Positions 16,112 to 24,778 of a DNA stretch of 64,000 bases are shown in pieces (position 1 is the stretch's first letter; every line of letters starts with the position of its first letter). This DNA comes from ZC4RG20 sp963702105 (GTDB taxonomy: Bacteria > Pseudomonadota > Gammaproteobacteria > Steroidobacterales > Rariloculaceae), in the NCBI GenBank assembly GCA_963702105.1, contig OY969712.1, positions 3,782,001 to 3,846,000 of the forward strand, in the 5' to 3' direction. Under the pieces are notes generated by a model. The model did not search any database and had not been told where the DNA came from. It worked only from the letters and a program-made list of their open reading frames with translations. The position numbers were made by a program, and so were the translations under genes.

Positions 16112-16696
16112 TTAGCGACGATTATTGTTTGAGCAAGGCGAACGCTTACGTCCTGCTACCTTACGTCCTGCTACACCGACAGTCAGCAAGCCGACGCCCA
16201 GCAGAGCGAGCGTGGACGGCTCTGGCACGCGAGTCGCAAGAGTATAATCCCCGGGGCCGCCCGCGGTCTTCGCGGAAAATAACAACGTCGAAATTCGCGC
16301 CGTCCACCCACTCGTGCCACCGATGCTTCCCGTGGTCGCGCCCGTCTGCCAGGACTGGAACGTGAGGCCGCCCAAACTATCATTCAGACTCAAATCGGCA
16401 TTGAGACCGAAACCACCGAACACATGAAAATCGCCGGTGGTTATGTGCACACTGCCAAAGGTCAAATCAAACCCAATGAGCTCGCTTGCCCACAGTAATC
16501 CGTCCGTCTCGAAACCGTCGCCGGCAGTGATGTAGCCGCCCACGACGGCGTTATCAGCAAGATTGAGGTTGCCGCACTGAATCGTGCAGGTCCCGCTAAA
16601 GTCATAGGTCATTGGGATGGCATGGCTCGCCGGCGCCGCAAGCAGGGCCACGCCCGTCACTAGCAGTGCCGATACAGTCCGAATCATACGTGTCAT
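16112..16696 (-). CDS. PEP-CTERM sorted exported protein
   Basis: The 194-residue protein has a signal peptide (MTRMIRTVSALLVTGVALLA...ASHA) and a C-terminal sorting signal VPEPSTLALLGVGLLTVGVA followed by basic residues. That is the full PEP-CTERM tripartite tail recognised and cleaved by exosortase. The mature part is a beta-rich domain with two Cys in GTCTIQCGN. The ATG at 16696 begins the signal peptide; the in-frame sequence further upstream is AT-rich leader. The likely processing enzyme, exosortase A, is encoded at the right edge of this window. The protein would be secreted and associated with extracellular polysaccharide. Confidence 0.9.
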   Translation of the reverse strand: MTRMIRTVSALLVTGVALLAAPASHAIPMTYDFSGTCTIQCGNLNLADNAVVGGYITAGDGFETDGLLWASELIGFDLTFGSVHITTGDFHVFGGFGLNADLSLNDSLGGLTFQSWQTGATTGSIGGTSGWTARISTLLFSAKTAGGPGDYTLATRVPEPSTLALLGVGLLTVGVAGRKVAGRKRSPCSNNNRR

Positions 16697-16847
16697 CCCA
16701 AATCCATTGCAGTCTTTGTACATAAGCAAATTTAGGGCCAACGAGGTCAAATACTTAAACATCAATCTGTTAGGATCTGGAATGTTCTGGCGCGCAAACA
16801 GAATCGTAAAAGAATTCGACGCTCCCAAAAGCGCCACCTACCCCGGC

Positions 16848-17654
16848 TCAAATACCTGCATACCAAGCGTACCCACGGTCCTCATAGCTCCCGCCCTTGC
16901 CGCCGATGGCCGCGAACTCGTCCGTGAGCTCGATGCGCATAACGTATTTGGCCATCTTGTAGCCGAGCTGGCGCTCGACGCGCACTCGCACCGGAGCGCC
17001 GTTCGCAATCGGGAGCGGCGCATCGTTGAGCGCGTACGCCAAGATCGTCTGCGGATGCAGCGCCTCGTCCATGTCGATGCTCTCGTAGTAGCGCTCCCCA
17101 CGTCGGTAGCGCGTGTCCGCGCAGCGGAACACCACGTACCGTGCGCTCGGTAGGGGTTCCACGCGCGCGAGCACTTCCGCCAACGGCACACCGGTCCATT
17201 TCCCGATCGCGCTCCAGCCGTCGACGCAGTCGTGGCGTGTGATCTGCGTACGGCTTGGGAGCGCTCGCAGGTCGGCTAGCGAGAAGCTCGCAGGCCGAGC
17301 GACCCGGCCGGCGACCTCGAGCCGCCAAGACGCGAACCCGTCAGCCGCCAGGCGTCTGTAATCGACATCCTTGGGGTTCGTCGTGCCGCTGCCGGGAAAC
17401 GTCGGTGAGAGATCCGCCTCGGTGAACTCCTGCGCCATCGCGCGCCGGCCTGCGACGGCGCGTTGCAAAGGGTCGTTGATGCTTTCGGCGGCGTCGAGCA
17501 GCTTGACGAAGGCAGGCGTGCTCGAGAGTCGGTCACAGCCAGCCGTAAGCGCCGCGGCGACGGCAGTCAGGCCGCGCAGAACGGCGCGGCGACCTGCGGC
17601 GGCCGGCAGGCCCTCCTCCGTCGCTGTCTGCCCGGTATTCTTGCGTCGCGTCAT
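16848..17654 (-). CDS. Molybdopterin-binding oxidoreductase (YedY/SorA superfamily)
   Basis: The 268-residue protein carries an oxidoreductase molybdopterin-binding domain. The Mo-ligating Cys lies in TRHDCVDGWSAIGKWTGVPL, followed by a YVVFRCAD strand, ERYYESIDMDEALHPQTILA and LGYKMAKYVMRIELTDEFA, all typical of the sulfite-oxidase/YedY fold. The N-terminus combines a GRRAVLRG twin-Arg-like motif with a lipobox-like LTAGC, so Tat export and lipid anchoring are plausible. It overlaps the cytochrome b gene upstream by ATGA, indicating a two-gene redox module. The substrate (sulfite, methionine sulfoxide or other) cannot be read. Confidence 0.88.
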   Translation of the reverse strand: MTRRKNTGQTATEEGLPAAAGRRAVLRGLTAVAAALTAGCDRLSSTPAFVKLLDAAESINDPLQRAVAGRRAMAQEFTEADLSPTFPGSGTTNPKDVDYRRLAADGFASWRLEVAGRVARPASFSLADLRALPSRTQITRHDCVDGWSAIGKWTGVPLAEVLARVEPLPSARYVVFRCADTRYRRGERYYESIDMDEALHPQTILAYALNDAPLPIANGAPVRVRVERQLGYKMAKYVMRIELTDEFAAIGGKGGSYEDRGYAWYAGI

Positions 17655-18583
17655 GACGGATCTTCCCGTTCCATCGCGACGGCGACCTGTGCATGCTCGG
17701 CGCGCCGCGGCTCCACTTCCGCCTCCGAAAGGCTCTCGATGCGGTAGTTGCCGGTAATCATCGAGCGCAGGTTATTGACGAGGCCGGTGACCGCGACCTG
17801 GAACACGTGCACGAGGACGAAAAGCACGATGAGCCACGCCCCGATGAAGTGCAGCGTGCGCGCCGTCTGCCGGCCGCCGATCCAATCCACCCAGCCAGGC
17901 CACAGCGCGTCCAGCCGCGGGGACATCGCGAGCCCCATGAGCACCATGCCGGGCAGCAGCAAAAAAACGACGGCCAGGTAGGCGAGCTTTTGCAGGACGT
18001 TGTAGCGCCGTGCCTGCTCGCCCTTGGCACGGCGCAGGCGCAAATGATCGAGCACGCTGGGCCAAATCCGGCGAAGCTCGGTCCGCGTCGGCAACCACTC
18101 GTCGCGCAGGCGCTCCGTTACGGCCGCGTGCAGGACATAGGCGAAACCGGCGAGGACAAGGACCCAAGCGAAGAAGAAGTGCCAGCGCCGGCCCAAGGCC
18201 ACGCCCCGCCCGCTCGGTATCGTCATCCATTCCGGGAAGCCTCGCTCTTCCAGCCCATGCGACCGTGTCTTAGAGACGCCAAGCACGCCCGTTGTGTCAA
18301 ACTTGTGGCCACCAATGCGTGTGACCCCGCGCAGCCGACCACCGGGCCCGTGCTCGGCCGTGATCTCGAAGAACGGCGGGTCGCCTGTGAAGGAAGACCT
18401 GCCCCAGTTCAACTCCGAATGTGCATTAAAGATTTGCAGGCCGCTGAACAGCAGCACAGCCAACGTGCCGGCCAGAGTCCAGTGGAGGACCCGCACGATG
18501 AGGCCGTGGCGCCGGTAGACGGAAAACGTCGGCCGAGGTCGTTCCCCGATGTTCCCGCCCGCGGTACTTTCCTTCGTCGCCAC
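17651..18583 (-). CDS. Cytochrome b561-type membrane subunit
   Basis: The 310-residue integral membrane protein has four hydrophobic helices near 30-50, 135-155, 195-215 and 240-265. Paired His residues fit bis-His heme b (HGLIVRVLHWT, WHFFFAWVLV, LHFIGAWLIVLFVLVHVFQV). A hydrophilic periplasmic loop separates the first two helices (ITAEHGPGGRLRG...). It belongs to the Ni/Fe-hydrogenase-type cytochrome b561 group that passes quinol electrons to periplasmic partners. Its stop overlaps the start of the molybdopterin protein by four bases, so the two should form one complex. Confidence 0.85.
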   Translation of the reverse strand: MATKESTAGGNIGERPRPTFSVYRRHGLIVRVLHWTLAGTLAVLLFSGLQIFNAHSELNWGRSSFTGDPPFFEITAEHGPGGRLRGVTRIGGHKFDTTGVLGVSKTRSHGLEERGFPEWMTIPSGRGVALGRRWHFFFAWVLVLAGFAYVLHAAVTERLRDEWLPTRTELRRIWPSVLDHLRLRRAKGEQARRYNVLQKLAYLAVVFLLLPGMVLMGLAMSPRLDALWPGWVDWIGGRQTARTLHFIGAWLIVLFVLVHVFQVAVTGLVNNLRSMITGNYRIESLSEAEVEPRRAEHAQVAVAMEREDPS

Positions 18584-18751
18584 GGCACTAACGATAGCGA
18601 TGCCGGCGGACCGCGCGCAAGCCGGACAACGGGGTGAACGCTGTCACAACCGTGTGATACCGCCATGGAACACGCGCTCGATGGTATGGCACACTCCGCG
18701 CATTCGCGCGGCGGCCCCATGGGGGTGCGCCTTTAGGCTAGAGGAAACGCA

Positions 18752-18997
18752 ATGTCCGTCAAGTCCACGATCCTGGCTCAGTTCCAAGAAGTCGCCAATG
18801 AATCCAACGTCGAGCTCGCGCCGCTGACCGACGACCTGCTGCTGACCGACTCCGGACTCGACTCGCTGTGGTTCGCGATCGTAGTCGCGCGGCTCGAGGA
18901 CGTGCTCGGCATCGATCCGTTCGCTGATCTCGAAGACAACCGCTTCCCCGTCACGCTCGGCGACTTCGTCCAAATCTACGAAGATGCCATCGCTTGA
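18752..18997 (+). CDS. Acyl/aminoacyl carrier protein
   Basis: The 81-residue four-helix carrier protein has an intact phosphopantetheine site, LLTDSGLDSLWFAIVVARLE, with the Ser in DSL. Helix III ends with VTLGDFVQIYEDAIA. Its last codons overlap the start of the AMP ligase gene (18984), so the two are co-translated. The ligase probably loads this carrier. The carrier could also serve the aminoacyl ligase operon 6 kb downstream, whose own carrier lost its Ser. Confidence 0.9.
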   Translation: MSVKSTILAQFQEVANESNVELAPLTDDLLLTDSGLDSLWFAIVVARLEDVLGIDPFADLEDNRFPVTLGDFVQIYEDAIA

Positions 18998-20387
18998 AGC
19001 GCGCGCACTCTGGGACGGGCTCAGCCACGCGGAGCAGCTCGCCCGGCGCGGATTGTATGCCTCCGAGGGGATCGTCGCGCTCGACGCGCTCGCGCACGGA
19101 ACCTGCTTGGGAGGCCGGCTCGCGGAGCTGCGCGGCCGCTCGGTGCTGCTCGCAACACGCGGGCAGCTCGGGACGGCGCTCGGACTGATCGGGGCCGACG
19201 GGTTGGCCCGCCGTCTCGTGCTTTGCCCGCCGGATCTTGCGCTCGAGCATCTGCCCGCCGTCGTCGCTACCGCCGAGGTCGACGCAGCCGTCACCGACCG
19301 TGAAGAACTCGCCGAGCGCTTGGTAGCTGCCGGCGTGGAGACGCTCATCGACCCGAGCGGTCCCGTCGCTGGCGGCTGCGTCGGCCGCGTCGATCGCGGC
19401 GAGCCTTTGTCCACCGAGTGGATTCTCTTCACGTCGGGCACGACGGGCACGCCGAAGATGGTCGTACACAGCCTCGCGAGCCTTGCGGGCGCGATCCGCC
19501 CCGGCAGCACGCTGGCGAGCCCCGCGGTATGGTGCACGTTTTACGACATCCGCCGCTTCGGCGGACTGCAGATCTTTCTACGCGCCGTGCTCGGCGGCGG
19601 CTCGCTCGTGCTGTCGAGTGCGGAGGAGCCGCTGGCCGAGTTTCTCGAGCGCGCGGGCGCCTGCGCGGTGACGCATATGACCGGCACGCCCTCGCATTGG
19701 CGCCGGGCGCTCATGCACCCGGCCGCGCGGCACGTAGCACCGCGCTACGTACGGCTCTCCGGCGAAATCGCCGACCAAGCCGTGCTCGACAGCCTCGCGG
19801 CCTTCTATCCGAACTCCCAAGTCTCGCATGCGTTCGCGTCTACGGAAGCCGGCGTCGCGTTCGAGGTCGATGACGGGCTCGCCGGTTTCCCGGAATCGTT
19901 TGTCGGTCCGCGTGACGCGGACGTGCAGCTTCGAGTCGTCGAAGGCACGCTGCGCATTCGCTCGCCGCGCATGGCCCGGCACTATCTTGGTGCGCAGGAT
20001 AAGCCGCTCGTCGATGCCGAAGGCTTCATCGACACAGGCGACGCCGTCGAGCTCCGCGACGGCCGCTACTATTTCGTGGGCCGGCGCGGCGGCATCATCA
20101 ACGTCGGCGGGCTCAAGGTGCATCCGGAGGAAGTGGAGGCGGTGATCAACGGTCACCCGCAAGTGAGAATGTCCCTCGTAAAGGCGCGCAAGAGCCCGTT
20201 CACGGGCGCGCTCGTCGTCGCCGAGGTCGTGCTCACATCCGACGCCGACGACGAAACCGCCGTCCGCGGCGAGATCCTCGGGGCCTGCCGCGAGGCGCTC
20301 GCCGTTCACAAGGTGCCGGCCTCGATCCGCTTCGTCCCTTCCTTGGCGCTCACTCCGGCCGGCAAGGTCGCGCGCACCGATGCGTAA
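18984..20387 (+). CDS. AMP-dependent acyl/aminoacyl ligase partnered with carrier protein
   Basis: The 467-residue ANL-family enzyme carries P-loop ILFTSGTTGTPKM (about 150-162), ASTEAGVAFEVDDG (adenine-contact region), GFIDTGDAVELRDGRYYFVG, and the C-terminal LALTPAGKVAR catalytic Lys. It is shorter than typical acyl-CoA synthetases because the N-terminal subdomain is reduced. It overlaps a carrier protein upstream by 14 bp and a ketoreductase-like SDR downstream by 8 bp. That makes a compact activation-loading-reduction trio. The acid activated is unknown. Confidence 0.85.
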   Translation: MPSLEARALWDGLSHAEQLARRGLYASEGIVALDALAHGTCLGGRLAELRGRSVLLATRGQLGTALGLIGADGLARRLVLCPPDLALEHLPAVVATAEVDAAVTDREELAERLVAAGVETLIDPSGPVAGGCVGRVDRGEPLSTEWILFTSGTTGTPKMVVHSLASLAGAIRPGSTLASPAVWCTFYDIRRFGGLQIFLRAVLGGGSLVLSSAEEPLAEFLERAGACAVTHMTGTPSHWRRALMHPAARHVAPRYVRLSGEIADQAVLDSLAAFYPNSQVSHAFASTEAGVAFEVDDGLAGFPESFVGPRDADVQLRVVEGTLRIRSPRMARHYLGAQDKPLVDAEGFIDTGDAVELRDGRYYFVGRRGGIINVGGLKVHPEEVEAVINGHPQVRMSLVKARKSPFTGALVVAEVVLTSDADDETAVRGEILGACREALAVHKVPASIRFVPSLALTPAGKVARTDA

Positions 20388-21114
20388 CGTCATCGTGACC
20401 GGCGGCAGCCGGGGGCTCGGCCTCGGGATCGGCCGCGCGCTCGCCGCGGCCGGCTATCGCGTCATCGCGGTCGCGCGCAAGGAGAGCGTAGGGCTCGCGC
20501 AGGCCGTACGCGAGGCCGAGGGCATTGGGGGGGAAGTGCGCTTCATGTCATGTGACCTGGCCGACACTGGCGCGCTTCCCGCGCTCGTCAAGGTGGCGCG
20601 CAAAGAGCACGGGCCGATCTATGGGCTCGTCAATAACGCCGGCCTCGGCACGGGCGGGTTGCTCGCGACGATGCAGGATGCCGAGATCGAGCGCCTTATT
20701 CGGCTCAATACGCTCTCCGTCGTCCTGCTCACGAAATACGTGCTCCGCGCGATGATGGCCGACGGCGGCGGAGGCCGCATCGTAAACATGTCGTCGATCG
20801 TAAGCTCCACAGGCTTCAAGGGCCTTTCCGTCTACAGCGCCACGAAGGCCTCGCTCGTCGGGTTCACGCGCTCGCTCGCGCGCGAGGTGGGCGCGCTCGG
20901 CATCACCGTCAACGCCGTCGCTCCGGGCTTCGTGGACACGGACATGACGGAGAGCCTCGGCGGCGAACGGCGCGAAAAAATCGCACGCCGCAGCGCGCTC
21001 AAGCGGCTCGCGGAGGTCGACGACATCGCGAACGCGGTGGAATACCTGCTCGGCGAGAAGGCGAGGAACGTAACCGGGACGACTCTGACCGTGGATGCCG
21101 GAGGGACGGCCTGA
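20380..21114 (+). CDS. FabG-like short-chain dehydrogenase/reductase
   Basis: The 244-residue classical SDR has the cofactor loop VTGGSRGLGLGIG (7-19), VNNAGLG (86-92), catalytic Ser (NMSSIVSSTG), the YSATK Tyr-Lys pair and a C-terminal VTGTTLTVDAGGTA. In the context of an upstream carrier protein and ligase it probably reduces a beta-ketoacyl or related thioester with NADPH. It ends just before a strong bidirectional hairpin. Confidence 0.9.
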   Translation: MRNVIVTGGSRGLGLGIGRALAAAGYRVIAVARKESVGLAQAVREAEGIGGEVRFMSCDLADTGALPALVKVARKEHGPIYGLVNNAGLGTGGLLATMQDAEIERLIRLNTLSVVLLTKYVLRAMMADGGGGRIVNMSSIVSSTGFKGLSVYSATKASLVGFTRSLAREVGALGITVNAVAPGFVDTDMTESLGGERREKIARRSALKRLAEVDDIANAVEYLLGEKARNVTGTTLTVDAGGTA

Positions 21115-21118
21115 ACAA

Positions 21119-21165
21119 AAAGGGGTCAGAGCCCTTTTCCTTCGAAAAAGGGCTCTGACCCCTTT
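21119..21165. repeat. 20-bp inverted repeat (REP-like), bidirectional terminator
   Basis: AAAGGGGTCAGAGCCCTTTT (21119-21138) and its perfect complement (21146-21165) flank a 7-nt loop between convergent genes. T-runs lie on both sides, so it can terminate transcription from either direction. Half of it recurs at 26296-26316, so it is a dispersed repeat. The stop codon of the acyl-CoA synthetase lies inside it. Confidence 0.85.
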
Positions 21166-22979
21166 CTTGGCAGCCCCTCGGACCGGATCCGCTCGTATCG
21201 CGCCGCGTCGAGCCTTGCATACTCCCCAACCGCAGCATCGTCCAAGTAAACGGCATCGGCCGTCGCCCGTGGATCGTAACCCGCCCGGGCGTACTCGTGC
21301 GTCCGCGGCTTGAACGTCCCGGTCGCCTCGATGCGGCTCAGGATCCGCAAGAACAGCGGCCTCGCATAATCGGGCAACCGCCGCGCGAGCTGCTCGCGCA
21401 GCACGCCGAAGTCGAACCCCGGTTCGACCACCATCGCGGCCATTCCCGCACGCCCGTCCGCGCCCGGGACCTCGACGCCGAATACGACGGCCTCGGCCAC
21501 GCCCGGGCACGCGCAGAGGGCGTCCGCAACTTCGGCGGTGGAAACGTTCTCGCCCTTCCACCGGAACGTCGCGCCGACCCGGTCCACGAAGTAGAAATAG
21601 CCGGCCGCGTCGCGCCGCATGAGATCACCGCTGCGATACCAGGCATCCCCTTCGGCAAAGACATTCCGCAGCACCTTCTTCGCGGAAGCGGCTTCGTCTG
21701 TATACCCCTCGAAGTGCCCCCCGTCCGACTTTGCCGTCGCAATCGGGCTGATCGCCTCGCCGGGCTCGTTGGGCTCGCACTTCACGCAATGCCCGTCTGC
21801 CCCGCGCACAGGCTCGCCGGTCTCGAGGTCGAGCTTGACCAAAGCGACGCGCACGCGATGCGCGAGGAAGGACGGAATGCGGCCGATCGCGCCCGGCTTA
21901 CCCTCGCAGTTATACAGCGAAAAGTTCGCTTCGGTGGCGGCGTAGAATTCAAGGATGCGCGGGATGCGGAACCGCTGTTTGAATGGCTCCCAAACGTCCG
22001 GCCGCAACCCGTTCCCGCAGGCGAGCCGCAGGCGGTGGGCGCCCTCGCGGGGGTGCGCCGGACTGTTGACGAGGTAGCGGCACAGCTCGCCGATGTACTG
22101 AAACAGCGTGCAGTCGAACTCGAGAACCTCGTCCCAAAACGCACTGGCCGAAAAGCGCGGGCGGATCACGACCGTGCCGCCCGCCACGAGCGCGGCGCCG
22201 ACCGCCACGATGCCGCCAACGCTGTGATACATCGGCAGGCAGTTGTACAGGCGGTCCTCGGGCTGCGTATTGGCAAGCCCCGCAAACCAGTGGCTCCACT
22301 GCATGACGCGATAGTGGCTGACATTCGCGGCTTTCGGCAGGCCGGTGGTGCCGGAGGTGTAGATATACAGCGCCCGGTCGCTCAACTTCGGCAGCGGGCA
22401 CTCGCTTGCCTCGAGCGGGCAGCCGTCAAGAGCCGCCGCCGCAGCCTCGATACGCGGCAAATCGGCGCCGGCCTCGGCGCCGCCATCGGCGACTCCGCCA
22501 CCGCGCCCGTGGGCCCAAACGCCGACCTCGCGCCCGAAGCGCGTCCGCAGACCTTCGAATGTCTGACGGAGCTCCGTCCCTACGACGACGTGCTTGGGCG
22601 ACGCGAGGCCGATTGCATGCGCCAAAGAGTCGCCGACGAGATTCGTGTTGATCAGCGCAACGGCCGCGCCCGCCCGCGTGAACCCGAGCCACAGAGCGAG
22701 ATAGTCGGACCTGTTCGACATTAGCAGCGCCACGACGTCGCCCGAGCCCATGCCGGCGGCACGCGCCCACCGCGCATAGCGGTTTGCACGCGCCGCGAGC
22801 GTCCGGTAGCTCATGACCCCTTCGTCGTCGATGAGCGCGGGCGCATCGCCGAATCGCGCCGCCAGCTCGTCGATCACGATGGGCAGCGTCCGCGTGGGCG
22901 CCCGCGCAATCGGTGCAGTCAACTCGAGCGCTCGGATCCAGTCCTTGAGCACCGAGGGTGAATCGTTTCCCGTAGTCAC
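21126..22979 (-). CDS. FATP-type (very-)long-chain acyl-CoA synthetase
   Basis: The 617-residue AMP-forming enzyme has LYIYTSGTTGLPKAANVSH, EFYAATEANFSLYNCEGKPG and WYRSGDLMRRDAAGYFYFVD, then RVGATFRWKGENVSTAEV, the FATP/FadD6-like signature. The N-terminal segment binds the acyl chain. It activates long-chain fatty or related acids as CoA thioesters. The final residues (RKGSEPFFEGKGL) are encoded by the inverted repeat, so the native C-terminus has been lengthened by repeat insertion. It is convergent with the carrier/ligase/SDR trio. Confidence 0.88.
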   Translation of the reverse strand: MTTGNDSPSVLKDWIRALELTAPIARAPTRTLPIVIDELAARFGDAPALIDDEGVMSYRTLAARANRYARWARAAGMGSGDVVALLMSNRSDYLALWLGFTRAGAAVALINTNLVGDSLAHAIGLASPKHVVVGTELRQTFEGLRTRFGREVGVWAHGRGGGVADGGAEAGADLPRIEAAAAALDGCPLEASECPLPKLSDRALYIYTSGTTGLPKAANVSHYRVMQWSHWFAGLANTQPEDRLYNCLPMYHSVGGIVAVGAALVAGGTVVIRPRFSASAFWDEVLEFDCTLFQYIGELCRYLVNSPAHPREGAHRLRLACGNGLRPDVWEPFKQRFRIPRILEFYAATEANFSLYNCEGKPGAIGRIPSFLAHRVRVALVKLDLETGEPVRGADGHCVKCEPNEPGEAISPIATAKSDGGHFEGYTDEAASAKKVLRNVFAEGDAWYRSGDLMRRDAAGYFYFVDRVGATFRWKGENVSTAEVADALCACPGVAEAVVFGVEVPGADGRAGMAAMVVEPGFDFGVLREQLARRLPDYARPLFLRILSRIEATGTFKPRTHEYARAGYDPRATADAVYLDDAAVGEYARLDAARYERIRSEGLPRKGSEPFFEGKGL

Positions 22980-23081
22980 CTACCTGCCTTATAGTCCGGC
23001 CGCGAGCGGAGGCGCTAACAGCCCATCTCGCGGATCGCCGCCGCCTCTGGTCTAATTGTCGCCTTGTAGGAGGAGCATGCC

Positions 23082-23465
23082 ATGACGGACCGCACGGAGA
23101 TCGAAAGCCTGCTGCACCGGCTCTATGAGGCGCGGGCGCGCGGCGATCTCGACGGCGTGTGCGATACCTTCGCTAGCGACGCCAGCTTCGAGCTGGCAGG
23201 CGCGAGCAACGGCGCCCCGCTCACGATGAAGGCCGTGGGCGCGGACAAGTACCGGCCTCTGCTCGCAATTATGATCCGCAGCTTCAAGCTTCGTAGCTAC
23301 GAGATCGTCGCGCTGCTCGTGGACGGCGACCGCGCCGCCGTGCAATGGCGCGCGGACATCCATTCGCGCATCACCGGCACGACGGTGCCGACGGAGCTCG
23401 TCGACGTCATCGCGGTGGCCCAAAGACGCATCGTCTCGTACATGGAGTTTTTCGTGCCGCGCTGA
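23082..23465 (+). CDS. SnoaL-like / NTF2-fold protein
   Basis: The 127-residue protein opens with the alpha-helical start IESLLHRLYEARARGDLDGV and the FASDASFEL strand. It then has the curved-sheet strands typical of the SnoaL_2 group (YEIVALLVDGDRAAVQWRAD, VDVIAVAQRRIVSYMEFF). A strong AGGAGGAG ribosome site lies before the ATG. Members are small isomerases, cyclases or ligand-binding proteins, and no catalytic residue can be assigned. It stands alone between two minus-strand genes. Confidence 0.85.
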   Translation: MTDRTEIESLLHRLYEARARGDLDGVCDTFASDASFELAGASNGAPLTMKAVGADKYRPLLAIMIRSFKLRSYEIVALLVDGDRAAVQWRADIHSRITGTTVPTELVDVIAVAQRRIVSYMEFFVPR

Positions 23466-23490
23466 TCGGCAGCCCTGCAGGCGGCGGTCG

Positions 23491-24441
23491 TCAGCCTAGC
23501 GCCTCCCGGACCGCCGCCCCTGCGGCCTCCACTATCGCGCGGGCCTTGGGGATCGCGCCCGCCATTGCGTAGAAGTGATGGATCATGCCCTCGTGGCAGC
23601 TGTAACGCACGTCCACGCCGGCCGCCGCCAGCGCGTCCGCGTAGGCTCGCCCTTCGTCGCGGAACGGATCGAACTCCGCCGTGTGCACGTGGGCGGGGGG
23701 CAGACCCGCGAAATCGCTCGCGCAAAGCGGCGACACGCGCGGGTCGGCCAAGTCCGTACCCGGGGCACAATACTGTTCTATGGCCCATTCGAGCGTACCG
23801 CGGTCCACTAGGTAGCCCTGACCGAAGGCCCGCCATGACGGCGTGCCGCCGCGAAGATCCGTGACGGGGCACAGCAACAGCTGCAGCGCGAGCGGCGGTC
23901 CGGCGTCCATCCGCGCCGTCTGACACAGCACCGCCGCCAGCGTCGCGCCATGCGAGTCGCCGCCGACGGCGAGGCGGTCCGAGTCGATGCCGAGCGCACC
24001 CGCGTTCTCCGCGGTCCACCGTACGGCGCGCCGCACGTCTTCGAGCGCGGCAGGGAACGGATGCTCCGGCGCGAGCCGGTAGCCGGCCGAGACGACGCGG
24101 CAGCCGCTCGAGTTCGCGAGCAAGCGGCAGAGCCCGTCGTGCGTGCCAAGGTCGCCGTAGACGCCCATGCCGCCGTGGAAGTAGACGAGCGCCGGCGTTA
24201 CAGGCCGCGCGTCGAAGGGCGTGTAGAGGCGGACGCGCATCCCGCGCTCTCCGCCGATCTCGCGGCTCTCCACGGCGGCGACCTCGACACCCTTTACGTC
24301 CACAGCCTCTGCGAGCCGAACGATCGACTCACGCAGCTGCATGGGATCCCGTGCGCGCTCAGGGGACGGCGGGGCTGCAGCGATCATGCCGAGGAGTCTC
24401 TTGGCGTACGGATCCAGGGGCATGGTCACCGATTCCGGCAT
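23491..24441 (-). CDS. Alpha/beta-hydrolase, hormone-sensitive-lipase-type esterase
   Basis: The 316-residue enzyme has the oxyanion motif VYFHGGMGVYGDLGTHDG, nucleophile elbow AVGGDSHGATLAA, catalytic Asp in HTAEFDPFRDEGRAYA and His in CHEGMIHHFYAM. It should hydrolyse short acyl esters in the cytoplasm, since no signal peptide is present. The usual HGGG is HGGM, which may slightly alter oxyanion geometry. It lies 73 bp from the defective carrier-protein gene on the same strand. Confidence 0.9.
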   Translation of the reverse strand: MPESVTMPLDPYAKRLLGMIAAAPPSPERARDPMQLRESIVRLAEAVDVKGVEVAAVESREIGGERGMRVRLYTPFDARPVTPALVYFHGGMGVYGDLGTHDGLCRLLANSSGCRVVSAGYRLAPEHPFPAALEDVRRAVRWTAENAGALGIDSDRLAVGGDSHGATLAAVLCQTARMDAGPPLALQLLLCPVTDLRGGTPSWRAFGQGYLVDRGTLEWAIEQYCAPGTDLADPRVSPLCASDFAGLPPAHVHTAEFDPFRDEGRAYADALAAAGVDVRYSCHEGMIHHFYAMAGAIPKARAIVEAAGAAVREALG

Positions 24442-24514
24442 TTCGGAAATTGCGTACCCGGTGTATGTTGCGGTGCAAGCTCGGCGGCTGCAAAGTGAAT
24501 TGGTTGCGGGTGCA

Positions 24515-24778
24515 TCATTCCGTCTGCAAAGACACGATCAGCGCGCAGACGGCCTCGATGGATCGAAAATTGGCGGGATTAATGCTCTCCTCCGGCACGA
24601 TGATCTGAAACGCCGCTTCGACGGACAGCACGAGGTTGATCATGTCGAGCAACGTCAGCCCCGCCTGGCGCAGGTCGTCGGTGGTCGCTACGGCGCGCTC
24701 GATCCCACGCTGAGCGAGTAACCGCCGCACGGCCATGGTCACCCTTGCTTCGAGCGAGGAGTTCGTACTGTCGGACAT
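24515..24778 (-). CDS. Carrier-protein homologue lacking the phosphopantetheine serine
   Basis: The 87-residue protein has the complete ACP helix pattern: TDDLRQAGLTLLDMINLVLS, then VEAAFQIIVPEESINPANF and RSIEAVCALIVSL. The position that should be Ser (GLTSLDM in related carriers) is Leu43, codon TTG at 24652-24650. One C-to-T change from TCG explains it. It therefore cannot be pantetheinylated. The gene is divergent from the operon that holds an amino acid:[carrier protein] ligase, its natural partner type. It could be an inactivated gene or a non-loading scaffold/regulator. Confidence 0.8.
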   Translation of the reverse strand: MSDSTNSSLEARVTMAVRRLLAQRGIERAVATTDDLRQAGLTLLDMINLVLSVEAAFQIIVPEESINPANFRSIEAVCALIVSLQTE

